A stretch of DNA of 32,002 bases from Acidimicrobiia bacterium (GTDB taxonomy: Bacteria; Actinomycetota; Acidimicrobiia; Spongiisociales; ZC4RG35), in NCBI GenBank assembly GCA_025937235.1, contig JAICRU010000030.1, positions 1-32,002 on the forward strand, read 5' to 3'. Of the stretch, positions 1 through 7,382 are shown in pieces (within the stretch, counting starts at the first letter, position 1; each line of letters starts with the position of its first letter). Both the position numbers and the translations under genes were made by a program. The notes beneath the pieces were generated by a model. It made no database searches. It was not told the origin of the DNA and worked only from the letters and a program-made list of their open reading frames with translations.

Positions 1-911
1 ACCTCGAAGCACACCATCGCCCCGAAGCCGGATGCCTGTCTGGAGGAGAGCTCGAACTGAGGGTGTGACGGGAGCCCCGGGTAGTTGACGTAATCCACCT
101 TGGGGTGGCCTTCGAGCCACTGGGCGATGGCGAGGGCGCTGGCCGACTGTCGATCCATCCGCTCGCTGAGGGTCTTCACCCCCTGCATCGTGAGCCAGGC
201 GACCATGGGCGACATGACCAGCCCGGCCGAGATGCGGGCGAATGCGACGCGATCCTGCAGCTCCTGGCTGTCCACCACCACCGCACCCCCGAGGGTGGCG
301 TTGTGGCCGTCCAGGAACTTCGTGGTCGAGTGGATGACGATGTTCGCCCCGAGCTCGAACGGGCGTTGGAAGTATGGGGTGAGGAAGGTGTTGTCGGTGA
401 CGTGGAGGACGCCGGCCGGGGAGGTGATCTCGGAGATCGCGGCCAGGTCGGTCACCTTGAGCGTCGGGTTTGCCGGCGACTCGGTGAAGACGAGGCGTGT
501 CTCGGGGCGCACGACTTCCCGGATGGCCGCCGGGTCGGAGGCATCGGCGAAGGTGACGTCCACCCCGAACTTGCTCAGGAACCGATCTGCGTAGCGATAG
601 GTCCCGCCGTACACCACATCGGCGATGATCACGTGGTCGCCGGCCTCGAGCAGAGCCAGGAACACGGCCACCGTTGCCGCCATGCCCGAGGCATAGGCGG
701 TGGTGTCGTGGCCCTTCTCGAGGGCGGTCAACTTCTCCTCGAGGGCCCGCACCGTCGGATTGCCCCCGCGGCTGTAGGAGTAGCCCTTGCCCATGTACTC
801 GTCTACCGATTCCTGGACGAAGGTGGTCGACTGGAAGATCGGAGTCAGGATGGCGCCGGTCGTCGGATCAGGCGTCGCCCCGGCATGTACCTGCTTGGTG
901 CGGAATCCCAT
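1..911 (-). CDS. Trans-sulfuration PLP enzyme (cystathionine gamma-synthase/lyase family), 3' end beyond window
   Basis: About 303 N-terminal residues of a Cys/Met-metabolism PLP enzyme; family members are usually 380-400 residues, so roughly the last 80-90 lie outside the window. It starts at ATG 911 with MGFRTKQVHAG, the usual family opening. Visible motifs are YSRGGNPT (substrate/PLP region), SGMAA, a TESPANPTLK stretch, DNTF, and the PLP-binding lysine K198 in HSTTKF. These enzymes join or split cystathionine, or sulfhydrylate activated homoserine, in methionine/cysteine metabolism in the cytoplasm. Sequence alone does not separate cystathionine gamma-synthase, gamma-lyase and O-acetylhomoserine sulfhydrylase here, so no symbol is given. 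It lies 56 nt downstream of the glnR-like gene on the same strand and may be the last gene of that transcript. No strong ribosome-binding site is visible. Confidence 0.88.
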   Translation of the reverse strand, partial: MGFRTKQVHAGATPDPTTGAILTPIFQSTTFVQESVDEYMGKGYSYSRGGNPTVRALEEKLTALEKGHDTTAYASGMAATVAVFLALLEAGDHVIIADVVYGGTYRYADRFLSKFGVDVTFADASDPAAIREVVRPETRLVFTESPANPTLKVTDLAAISEITSPAGVLHVTDNTFLTPYFQRPFELGANIVIHSTTKFLDGHNATLGGAVVVDSQELQDRVAFARISAGLVMSPMVAWLTMQGVKTLSERMDRQSASALAIAQWLEGHPKVDYVNYPGLPSHPQFELSSRQASGFGAMVCFE

Positions 912-967
912 GAGTCAATTGTGGTCGGTCCGGCGACGTCCGGCGCGCAGGTGTAGCGGAGGGCCGG

Positions 968-1603
968 TCAGCCGAATCGATATCCGACCGAGCGCACCGT
1001 GGTGATCCAGGAGGCGCGCTCCTCGCCGAGCTTGGAGCGAAGACGGCGGATGTGGACGTCGACGGTGCGGGCCCCGCCGTAGTACTCGTAGCCCCACACC
1101 TTGGAGAGGAGCTGCTCCCGGGACCAGACCCGGATCGGGTTCTCGACCAGAAAGCGGAGCAACTCGTATTCCATGAAAGTGAGGTCGATCGGGTTGGAGG
1201 CGAGTGTCGCCTGGTAGTTGAGGGTGTTGAGCTCGAGGTCCTTGAACGCCACCAGGTGACCATTGGGCTCCTCCCGGGTCAGCCGCTGCACCCGAAGCCG
1301 GAGCTCCAGAGGGTCGACCGGGGAGAGGATGAAGTCCGAGATCCCCTTGGTCGATTCGATCAGGGCGAGTTGGTCTCCGGATAGCGCGATGACGATGGGC
1401 AGGGCGATCTCCTCGGCGATGCGCGACACCTCCCGCAGACGTCGTATCGGCTGGTCGCCGAGCTCGACCAGGAGCAGATCGGAGTCATTGATGACCCTGT
1501 CCTCCGGGACGAGCTCCGGTGCCCCGACGTGGGTGGCCCCGGCGAGGTGCAGCCCGTCGAGGATGCTCTCGGAGCAATCGATGGGATGGAACGCTACGTT
1601 CAC
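968..1603 (-). CDS. glnR: GlnR-like OmpR-family transcriptional regulator (atypical receiver)
   Basis: A 211-residue protein with a degenerate receiver domain (about residues 1-110) and an OmpR-type winged helix (about 118-211). The winged helix carries DLTFMEYELLRFL, VWGYEYYGGARTVDVHIRRL and a TTVRSVGYRFG end, closely resembling actinobacterial GlnR, the global regulator of nitrogen assimilation. The receiver lacks the usual acidic pocket. At the site of the conserved aspartate (LVDA in GlnR as I remember it) there is E47 in LLLVELGD, so ordinary phosphorylation is unlikely. The chosen start is GTG 1603, which overlaps the glnA stop in a GTGA arrangement; an upstream in-frame start at 1663 would run 60 nt further into glnA. 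Adjacency to glnA supports a nitrogen role. The GlnR assignment rests on remembered family sequence; another OmpR-type orphan regulator is the alternative. Confidence 0.8.
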   Translation of the reverse strand: MNVAFHPIDCSESILDGLHLAGATHVGAPELVPEDRVINDSDLLLVELGDQPIRRLREVSRIAEEIALPIVIALSGDQLALIESTKGISDFILSPVDPLELRLRVQRLTREEPNGHLVAFKDLELNTLNYQATLASNPIDLTFMEYELLRFLVENPIRVWSREQLLSKVWGYEYYGGARTVDVHIRRLRSKLGEERASWITTVRSVGYRFG

Positions 1604-2925
1604 AGGACCGGGAGATAGCTCTCTAGCTCGAACCGGGAGACATGGTGCTGGTAACGGTCCCACTCCTTGCGCTTGTTGCGGATGAACCAGTCGAACACGT
1701 GCTCCCCCAGGGCCTCGGCCACCAACTCCGACCCCTCCATGATGTCCAGTGCCTCGGACAGGGTCTCCGGGAGCCGCTTGGCTCCGGCGGCGGCGCGCTC
1801 CGCATGGGTCATGTGTTGGATATTCGCCGAGATCTCCGGCGGTAGCTCGTATCCCTCCCGAATCCCGGCCAGACCTGCGCAGAGGATCACGCTGAGAGTC
1901 AGATAGGGGTTGCAGGCGGCGTCAGCCGCCCGGTACTCGACCCGCACGCTGGATGGCTTGCCCTTCTTCACGGTGGGGACACGAACCAGCGCCGACTGGT
2001 TGTTGCGGGCCCACGAGATGTATATCGGGGCGTCGAAGCCGTCGACCAGCCGCTTGTACGAGTTGACCCACTGGTTGGTGATGGCCGTCATCTCGGCGGC
2101 ATGGCGAAGGATGCCGGCGATGAAGGCCTGTCCGATCTTGGACAGCCCACCCGGGGTGCCCGGCTCGTGGAAGGCGTTGACATCGTCCTCGAAGAGCGAG
2201 AGGTGGAGATGCATGCCCGAGCCGTCGTGATCCTCCAGCGGCTTCGGCATGAAGGTGGCGTAGATGCCATGTTTCAGCGCCACCTCCTTCACGGTCAGCC
2301 GGGAGGTCATGATGGTGTCGGCCATGGTCAGGGCATCGGTGTAACGGGCGATGATCTCGTGCTGGCTGGGGGCCACCTCGTGATGGGAGTGCTCGATCGG
2401 GATCCCCATCTGCTCCAGGGCGTTGATGGTGTCGCGTCGGTAGTCCTGGGCCACGTCGAGCGGGGTCAGGTCGAAGTACCCCCCGTGGTCGAGCACTTCC
2501 GGCTCGGGCCCGGAGTCCTTGAAGTAGAAGAACTCGAGCTCGGGGGCGGCGTAGAAGTTGTACCCCATCTCCGAGGCACGGGCCAGGTTCCGCTTGAGGA
2601 CATTGCGCGGGTCACCCGAGAACGGCTCCCCGTCCGGGGTGGCGATGTCACAGAACATTCGGGCCACCTGTTGCTCGGTTCGCCAGGGGAGGACACCGAA
2701 GGTGGAGGGATCGGGGCGGGCCAGCATGTCCGCCTCCTGGATCCGGGCGTACCCGTCGATGGCCGACCCATCGAAGGTCATGCCCTCCTCGAAGGCGACC
2801 TCGAGCTCTGCGGGGCTGATGGAGACCGACTTGAGGAAGCCCTGGACGTCGGTGAACCAGAGCCGGATGAACCTGATCCCGCGCTCCTCCACGGTCCGCA
2901 TGACGTATTCGGCCTGCTTGTTCAT
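1600..2925 (-). CDS. glnA: Type I glutamine synthetase
   Basis: A 441-residue glutamine synthetase that makes glutamine from glutamate, ammonia and ATP; the length matches the short GSI-alpha/GlnA2-like forms. Motifs in order are the beta-grasp LWFTDVQGFLKSV, DGSAIDGYARIQEADM, the metal-binding APELEFF, the ATP-site KPLEDHDGSGMHLHLSLF, NQWVNSYKRLVDG, and the C-terminal EYRAADAACNPYL. At the place of the adenylylated tyrosine of E. coli-type enzymes (NLYDLPP) this protein has NIQHM with Q370, so GlnE-type adenylylation is not expected. The ATG at 2925 (MNKQAEYVM) is preferred over an upstream in-frame GTG at 2967, which would overlap the preceding gene. The gene sits 28 nt after a broken MFS gene and overlaps the glnR-like start by four bases. 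Confidence 0.95.
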   Translation of the reverse strand: MNKQAEYVMRTVEERGIRFIRLWFTDVQGFLKSVSISPAELEVAFEEGMTFDGSAIDGYARIQEADMLARPDPSTFGVLPWRTEQQVARMFCDIATPDGEPFSGDPRNVLKRNLARASEMGYNFYAAPELEFFYFKDSGPEPEVLDHGGYFDLTPLDVAQDYRRDTINALEQMGIPIEHSHHEVAPSQHEIIARYTDALTMADTIMTSRLTVKEVALKHGIYATFMPKPLEDHDGSGMHLHLSLFEDDVNAFHEPGTPGGLSKIGQAFIAGILRHAAEMTAITNQWVNSYKRLVDGFDAPIYISWARNNQSALVRVPTVKKGKPSSVRVEYRAADAACNPYLTLSVILCAGLAGIREGYELPPEISANIQHMTHAERAAAGAKRLPETLSEALDIMEGSELVAEALGEHVFDWFIRNKRKEWDRYQHHVSRFELESYLPVL

Positions 2926-2953
2926 GTCGTGTCCCGAATCGGTTGAGCCCACT

Positions 2954-4120
2954 TTATGAGTTGCCACCGCCAGGAAGGGAATCGCCGGCCGCGACCTGGG
3001 GAGCGAGGGTGAGCCGGACCGCCACCAGTGAGGCGGCCGCGGCCAGGCTGACCACGACAGCGATGGCGATCGGCAGCGACCATGCCGTCGCCGCCACCCC
3101 GATCAGGGCCGGCGCCGCCATGAACCCGAGACGCGTGCCCACGGTGAGTGCGGCCAGTCCCGATCCCTCGCCGAACGAGCGATGCGATCCTGCCAGCTTG
3201 TAGAGGACCGGCAAGGCTGCGGATATGCCCAGACCCCATATCAGGAAGCCGGCCAATGCCGCCGCAACGGTCTGCAGCGCGACGACGAAGAGCATGGCGA
3301 CCACCGACACGACGACACCGGAGTACAGCGTCGGCACCGCCCCGAAGCGGTCGACGATGTGATCTCCGGCGAGACGGCCGACCAGCATCCCTGCGGTGAA
3401 CATGATCACTCCCGCTCCGGCCAGGGCCTACCCGCTCCCCGTCACGTCCACGAGGTAGAGAGCACTCCAGTCGAAAGGGGCGCCTTCGACGAAGACGGCG
3501 AATCCGCCGGCGAGCATGAGGCCTACGGCCAGCCTGCCCGACCGTGCGCCCTGCCGGGCCCTGGGCGGAGCATCGGGGATCAGGCGCATCGCATACAGGG
3601 CTGTCCCGATCCCGAAGACCGAGATGAGCGATAGTTGAGTCCCGAAGCGGACGCCGATGAGCACGGCCAGGGCGCTGACACCGGAGCCGATCAGGGTGCC
3701 GAGACTCCACAGACCGTGCAGCCTGGTCATGACGGAACGCCCGTGTGCCTCCTCGACCCTGACCCCAACCGCGTTCATCCCGACGTCGGCGTTGGCATCT
3801 AGGAAGCCCATGGCGGCCAGGACCAGTGCCAGGAGCGCGGCGCTGGGGGCCACCGCCACCAAGGGCAGGAACAGATAGACGGCCAGGCCTGCAGCCACCG
3901 CCGTGCGACGTGCCCCCAACTTGCCGACCACGACACCGCTCAGCGACGACCCGATCAGCGATCCCAACCCGCCGAGGGCCAGGGTCAGGCCCAGGGCGTC
4001 GAGGTGGATGCCGAGACGGTCTCGGATCTCGGGAAGACGGGGGAGCCAGCTCCCCACCACGACACCGTTCACGAAGAAGAGGAGGGCAACTCCGAGGATG
4101 GCCCGTCTGGTGCCGTTCAG
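2954..4120 (-). pseudogene. MFS transporter interrupted by an in-frame amber stop
   Basis: Two segments in the same frame make one 12-helix MFS permease. The N-terminal part (4072 down to 3431) holds LPRLPEIRDRLG, helices and an RTAVAAGL loop. A TAG at 3430-3428 follows VTGSG, and coding then continues seamlessly as ALAGAGVIMFTAGMLVGRLAGD to TAA at 2954. One C-to-T change (CAG to TAG) would explain it. The 5' end is also odd. Hydrophobic coding (ILGVALLFF) extends upstream of the first GTG at 4072 into the first helix, yet I find no ATG, GTG or TTG in that frame between 4073 and 4141; the only near-start is CTG at 4120, seven bases after GGGGA. Likely a decayed sugar/drug-type efflux permease. 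A sequencing error or stop readthrough are alternatives. Confidence 0.75.
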
Positions 4121-4139
4121 ATTGGCGTCCCCGACCGGT

Positions 4140-4460
4140 TTAGCCGGTCCGGCGGCGGGTGGCCAGCCACTTGCGTCGGAGAGAGCGTCGCTCCTCCTCT
4201 GTGGTGCCCCCCCAGATCCCCGCCCGCTGATTGGTTTCCAGGGCGTACTCGAGACAATCGTCGATCACGGCACAACCGAGGCAGATTGCGATGGCACGCT
4301 CGATGGCGGCGGTGTCTGTGTCACCGACGGGAAAGAAGAGGGCATGGCGATAACCAGAGCAAGCTGCTCTCTCCCTCCATTCAGCCGCCAGCTCCGTGGT
4401 CAGCTCGGCTGGGCCTGTGCTCACCAACGCGAGTTTGGCGGGTAAGGAACGGTTTGCCAA
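4140..4460 (-). CDS. WhiB-family iron-sulfur transcriptional regulator
   Basis: A 106-residue WhiB-like protein. Four cysteines, C34, C60, C63 and C69, give the canonical spacing C-X25-C-X2-C-X5-C that holds a 4Fe-4S cluster, followed by the family turn GIWGG (81-85) and a basic tail RRSLRRKW. Such proteins occur only in actinobacteria and their phages; they usually bind the primary sigma factor and adjust transcription in response to redox or nitric oxide, in development or in antibiotic resistance. Which paralogue this is cannot be told. The longest frame begins at TTG 4460; GTG 4424 (VSTGPAELTT) is an alternative, and neither has a strong ribosome-binding site. It is divergent from the TetR gene, and its TAA lies just upstream of the broken MFS gene. 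Confidence 0.9.
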   Translation of the reverse strand: MANRSLPAKLALVSTGPAELTTELAAEWRERAACSGYRHALFFPVGDTDTAAIERAIAICLGCAVIDDCLEYALETNQRAGIWGGTTEEERRSLRRKWLATRRRTG

Positions 4461-4531
4461 GACGGGACCGGATCAGGCTCGATCAGAAGCTTCGTGGTGT
4501 GTTCCTCCTCACTCTGGATAGCCTCTGAGCG
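4461..4531. promoter_or_regulatory. Divergent promoter region between whiB-like and tetR genes
   Basis: A 71-nt spacer that must hold the promoters of the leftward whiB-like gene and the rightward tetR gene. It includes the 8-bp palindrome GAAGCTTC at 4486-4493, a possible but weak operator core for the adjacent TetR regulator. I see no convincing -35/-10 pair. Autoregulation of tetR from here would be usual for the family but is inference. Confidence 0.35.
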
Positions 4532-5146
4532 ATGCCTCGAATCCGCGCCGCCTCGATCGACGAGCACAAGGCTCTGACGCGCAGGTCCCTTCTGGCATCT
4601 GCCAAGACGCTGATTGCCGAGGCCGGAACGGCCGAGATACCTCTGGGCGAGATCGCACTCGCCGCCGGGGTGGGCCGCACCACCCTGTACGACTACTTCG
4701 TCGACAGGGACGACCTGATCGCCACGCTGGTCGAGACAGAGCTGCCCGGGGTGATCGATGGCCTGATCGAAGCCGGCCCCGCATCCGGCGCTGCCGGCGA
4801 GCGCCTGGCCGATTTGGCTGGCCGAACGGTCGAGTTCGTGGCCAGCGACCCGGTTCTCGGCCTCATCCTGCACCGGGAGGTGGGGCGGATGGGCCCGGAG
4901 GCTCAGGAGCGAATCCGCGCCGCCCACTCGCACCTGGCCGACGCCATGATGGGCCTCTATCACCACGGTGTGAGAGTCGGGGAGTTCAGGGAGATGCCGC
5001 CCGATCTGGCCGGCCGTCTCATCCAGGACACGATCATGTCGGCCGCCAAGTCTCTGATCTCCGCAAGGGATCCACAGGAGCGGACCCCGGTCGTGATCGG
5101 GCACCTTCGACACTTTCTCTTAGGTGGGCTGCGTCGAGACCGTTAA
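4532..5146 (+). CDS. TetR-family transcriptional regulator
   Basis: A 204-residue regulator. Residues about 17-62 form the TetR DNA-binding domain: RRSLLASAKTLIAEAG, then IALAAGVGRTTLYDYFVDRDDLI, with the GVGRTTLYDYF recognition helix typical of the family. The remaining residues are a helical ligand-binding and dimerisation domain without recognisable specificity. It probably represses its own gene and a neighbour. The nearest candidates are the divergent whiB-like gene and ppk1, which begins 36 nt downstream on the same strand and could be cotranscribed. The start ATG 4532 (MPRIRAASIDEHK) is the first in the frame. The ligand is unknown. Confidence 0.9.
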   Translation: MPRIRAASIDEHKALTRRSLLASAKTLIAEAGTAEIPLGEIALAAGVGRTTLYDYFVDRDDLIATLVETELPGVIDGLIEAGPASGAAGERLADLAGRTVEFVASDPVLGLILHREVGRMGPEAQERIRAAHSHLADAMMGLYHHGVRVGEFREMPPDLAGRLIQDTIMSAAKSLISARDPQERTPVVIGHLRHFLLGGLRRDR

Positions 5147-5182
5147 CCATTTGATGATTCGGATGCTCTAAGAAGTGAAGAG

Positions 5183-7231
5183 ATGGAAGGCTTCGACCCG
5201 GAACATTTCCTGAACCGAGAGCTGTCCTGGCTCGAGTTCAATCGGCGGGTCCTGTCCCTGACGGGCAGGCCCGATTTCCCCTTGCTCGAGCAGGTCAAGT
5301 TCCTGGCTATCTGGGCGGCGAACCTGGACGAGTTCTTCCAGGTGCGGGTGGCCGGGCTCAAGGAGCAGGTGGGCCACGGCGTCGGGTTCACACCACCGGA
5401 CGGGCTCACCCCTAGCCAACAGCTGGCGGCGATCCGGAGTGAGGTGGAGGTCCAGTACGAGGCGATCTCCAAGCAGTTCCTATCGGAGGTTGCGCCAGCC
5501 CTCGCCAACGAGGGCATCGTGTTCAGCGACTATTCGACCCTCGACCAGGAGGACAAGGACTATCTCGACCTCCAGTTTCGGGACCTGGTTTACCCGGTGC
5601 TGACCCCCTTGGCGGTCGATCCCTCACACCCATTCCCGTACATCTCCAACCTCTCGCTCAACCTGGCCGTGGTCGTCAGGAACCCCGAGAGCGGTGTGAC
5701 TCGGTTTGCCCGGGTCAAGGTCCCTCCGATCCTGCCCCGATTCGTGGTGTTGCCTGACCTGGAACGGTTCGTGCCTCTGGAGCAGGTGATCGCGACCCAC
5801 TCGGGTGCCCTCTTCCCGGGCATGGAGATCCTGGGCCAGGACGTCTTCCGTGTCACCCGCAACGCCGACATCGAGGTGGAAGAGGACGAGGGCGGGGACC
5901 TGCTGATGGCGATCGAGTCGGAGCTGACCCAACGGCGGTTCGGGAACGTGGTCCGGCTCGAGGTCCACCCAGACATGGGCGAGGAGGTCCTCGATCTGTT
6001 GATGCGGGAGATGGGGGCAACTGAAGACGACGTGTACCGGATCGAGGGGCCCCTAGGCCTCGCCGGTCTCTGGGGGTTGTATGACCTGGAGCGCCCGGAG
6101 CTCAAGTTCGATGTGTTCAACGGGGTCACCCCGGCTCGTCTGGCCACGCAACCCGGTGAGGTGGTGGACATCTTCAGCGTCATGAAACAGGGTGACCTCT
6201 TGGTGCATCATCCCTACGACTCCTTCTCCTCGACCGTGGAGCCGTTCCTCGAACGCGCCGCTCGAGACCCAAAGGTGCTCGCCCTCAAGGTGACCCTCTA
6301 CCGCACGTCCAGCGACAGCCCGATCATGGCCTCCCTGATCAAGGCGGCCGAGAACGGCAAGCAGGTCGCTGCCCTGGTCGAGCTCAAGGCCCGCTTCGAC
6401 GAGGAGCGAAACATCGAATGGGCGCAGCGTCTGGAGGATGCCGGTGTCCATGTGACCTACGGAGTCGTCGGGCTGAAGACGCACACCAAGATCGCTCTGG
6501 TGGTCAGGCGTGAGGGTGACGGCGTCGTGCGCTACGCCCACATCGGAACCGGCAACTACAACGAGAAGACGGCCCGAACCTATGAGGACATCGGGATGTT
6601 CACCACCGATCCAGGTATCGGCGCCGATCTCTCCGACCTCTTCAATTATCTGACCGGTTACTCACGACAGACCCGGTACCAGCGTCTCGCCGTCTCGCCG
6701 AACGGGGTGCGCAGCCGGCTCACGGAGCTGATCGAGGAGGAAGCGTCCCGAGCCGACGGCCACATCACCCTGAAGATGAACTCGCTCGTCGACGCCGCCA
6801 TGATCGAGTCGCTCTACGAGGCATCTCGGGCCGGCACACGCGTCGACCTGATCGTGCGCGGCATCTGCTGTCTTCGACCCGGAGTCGAGGGCCTCTCGGA
6901 GAACATCCGGGTGAGATCCATCGTCGGCCGCTATCTCGAGCACTCGCGCATCTACAGATTTGGCGCCAGGGGACGGACACGCACCTACTTCATCGGTTCC
7001 GCCGATCTGATGCCGAGGAATCTGGACCGACGGGTCGAGGCCCTGGCCCCCATCATCGACCCCGATCTACAGTTCCGCATCGACGAGGTCCTCGACGTCC
7101 TCATGGCCGACGACAACCTGGCCTGGTCTCTTGGTCCCGACGGGAAGTGGGAGAGGGTGCCGACGACCGGGGTAGACGCCCATGTCGCGCTCCAGGAGTT
7201 AGCCCGGGCTCGGGCCACCGCCCTGCTCTAG
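5183..7231 (+). CDS. ppk1: Polyphosphate kinase 1
   Basis: A 682-residue Ppk1, full length for the family (about 690). It reversibly transfers the ATP gamma-phosphate to long-chain polyphosphate, storing phosphate and energy. The N-terminal domain opens with FLNRELSWLEFNRRVL, followed by NLDEFFQVRVAGL and the DPSHPFPYISNLSLNL segment. The two C-terminal PLD-like domains carry the autophosphorylated histidine H453 in YAHIGTGNYNEKT and the second conserved histidine H587 in EHSRIYRFG, then FIGSADLMPRNLDRRVE. The ATG at 5183 is preceded by a purine-rich stretch (AGAAGTGAAGAG). It lies 36 nt after tetR and about 1.5 kb from the pst locus. No PHO-box-like repeat is visible in its short upstream gap, so cotranscription with tetR is possible. 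Confidence 0.97.
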   Translation: MEGFDPEHFLNRELSWLEFNRRVLSLTGRPDFPLLEQVKFLAIWAANLDEFFQVRVAGLKEQVGHGVGFTPPDGLTPSQQLAAIRSEVEVQYEAISKQFLSEVAPALANEGIVFSDYSTLDQEDKDYLDLQFRDLVYPVLTPLAVDPSHPFPYISNLSLNLAVVVRNPESGVTRFARVKVPPILPRFVVLPDLERFVPLEQVIATHSGALFPGMEILGQDVFRVTRNADIEVEEDEGGDLLMAIESELTQRRFGNVVRLEVHPDMGEEVLDLLMREMGATEDDVYRIEGPLGLAGLWGLYDLERPELKFDVFNGVTPARLATQPGEVVDIFSVMKQGDLLVHHPYDSFSSTVEPFLERAARDPKVLALKVTLYRTSSDSPIMASLIKAAENGKQVAALVELKARFDEERNIEWAQRLEDAGVHVTYGVVGLKTHTKIALVVRREGDGVVRYAHIGTGNYNEKTARTYEDIGMFTTDPGIGADLSDLFNYLTGYSRQTRYQRLAVSPNGVRSRLTELIEEEASRADGHITLKMNSLVDAAMIESLYEASRAGTRVDLIVRGICCLRPGVEGLSENIRVRSIVGRYLEHSRIYRFGARGRTRTYFIGSADLMPRNLDRRVEALAPIIDPDLQFRIDEVLDVLMADDNLAWSLGPDGKWERVPTTGVDAHVALQELARARATALL

Positions 7232-7265
7232 GGGCTCCGGATCCCCACCCTCTCGTGAGCTGATT

Positions 7266-7320
7266 CACCAAGGAGTTGTCGGGCCTCGATTTCTCCAGCT
7301 CCCGTCCTCGCTCCTTGGTG
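7266..7320. terminator. Inverted repeat in the convergent ppk1/cyclase gap
   Basis: In the 151-nt gap between two converging genes, CACCAAGGAG (7266-7275) and CTCCTTGGTG (7311-7320) are perfect 10-bp inverted arms. The 35-nt loop itself contains CGGG and CCCG, which could extend a nested stem. There is no adjoining T-run, so this is not a textbook intrinsic terminator. Position suggests a two-way terminator or transcript-end structure. Confidence 0.4.
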
Positions 7321-7382
7321 GAGAGTCGGCTGAACCACATCGTTGGAGGATGGTGAGGTCCTCCGCGCCGAGAGGTTCCGCC

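Noticed and set aside
105-956. Plus-strand open frame of about 283 codons
   Set aside because: It lies opposite a clear PLP enzyme and has the Arg/His/Gly-rich make-up of a high-GC shadow.
2101-2946. Plus-strand open frame opposite glnA
   Set aside because: glnA motifs on the minus strand are unambiguous; the plus frame matches nothing I recognise.
4486-4493. GAAGCTTC palindrome as a TetR operator
   Set aside because: An 8-bp palindrome is expected by chance and is shorter than usual TetR-type operators; mentioned only as a weak candidate.
5147-5182. PHO box upstream of ppk1
   Set aside because: No GTTCACC-type tandem is present in the gap or just before it.
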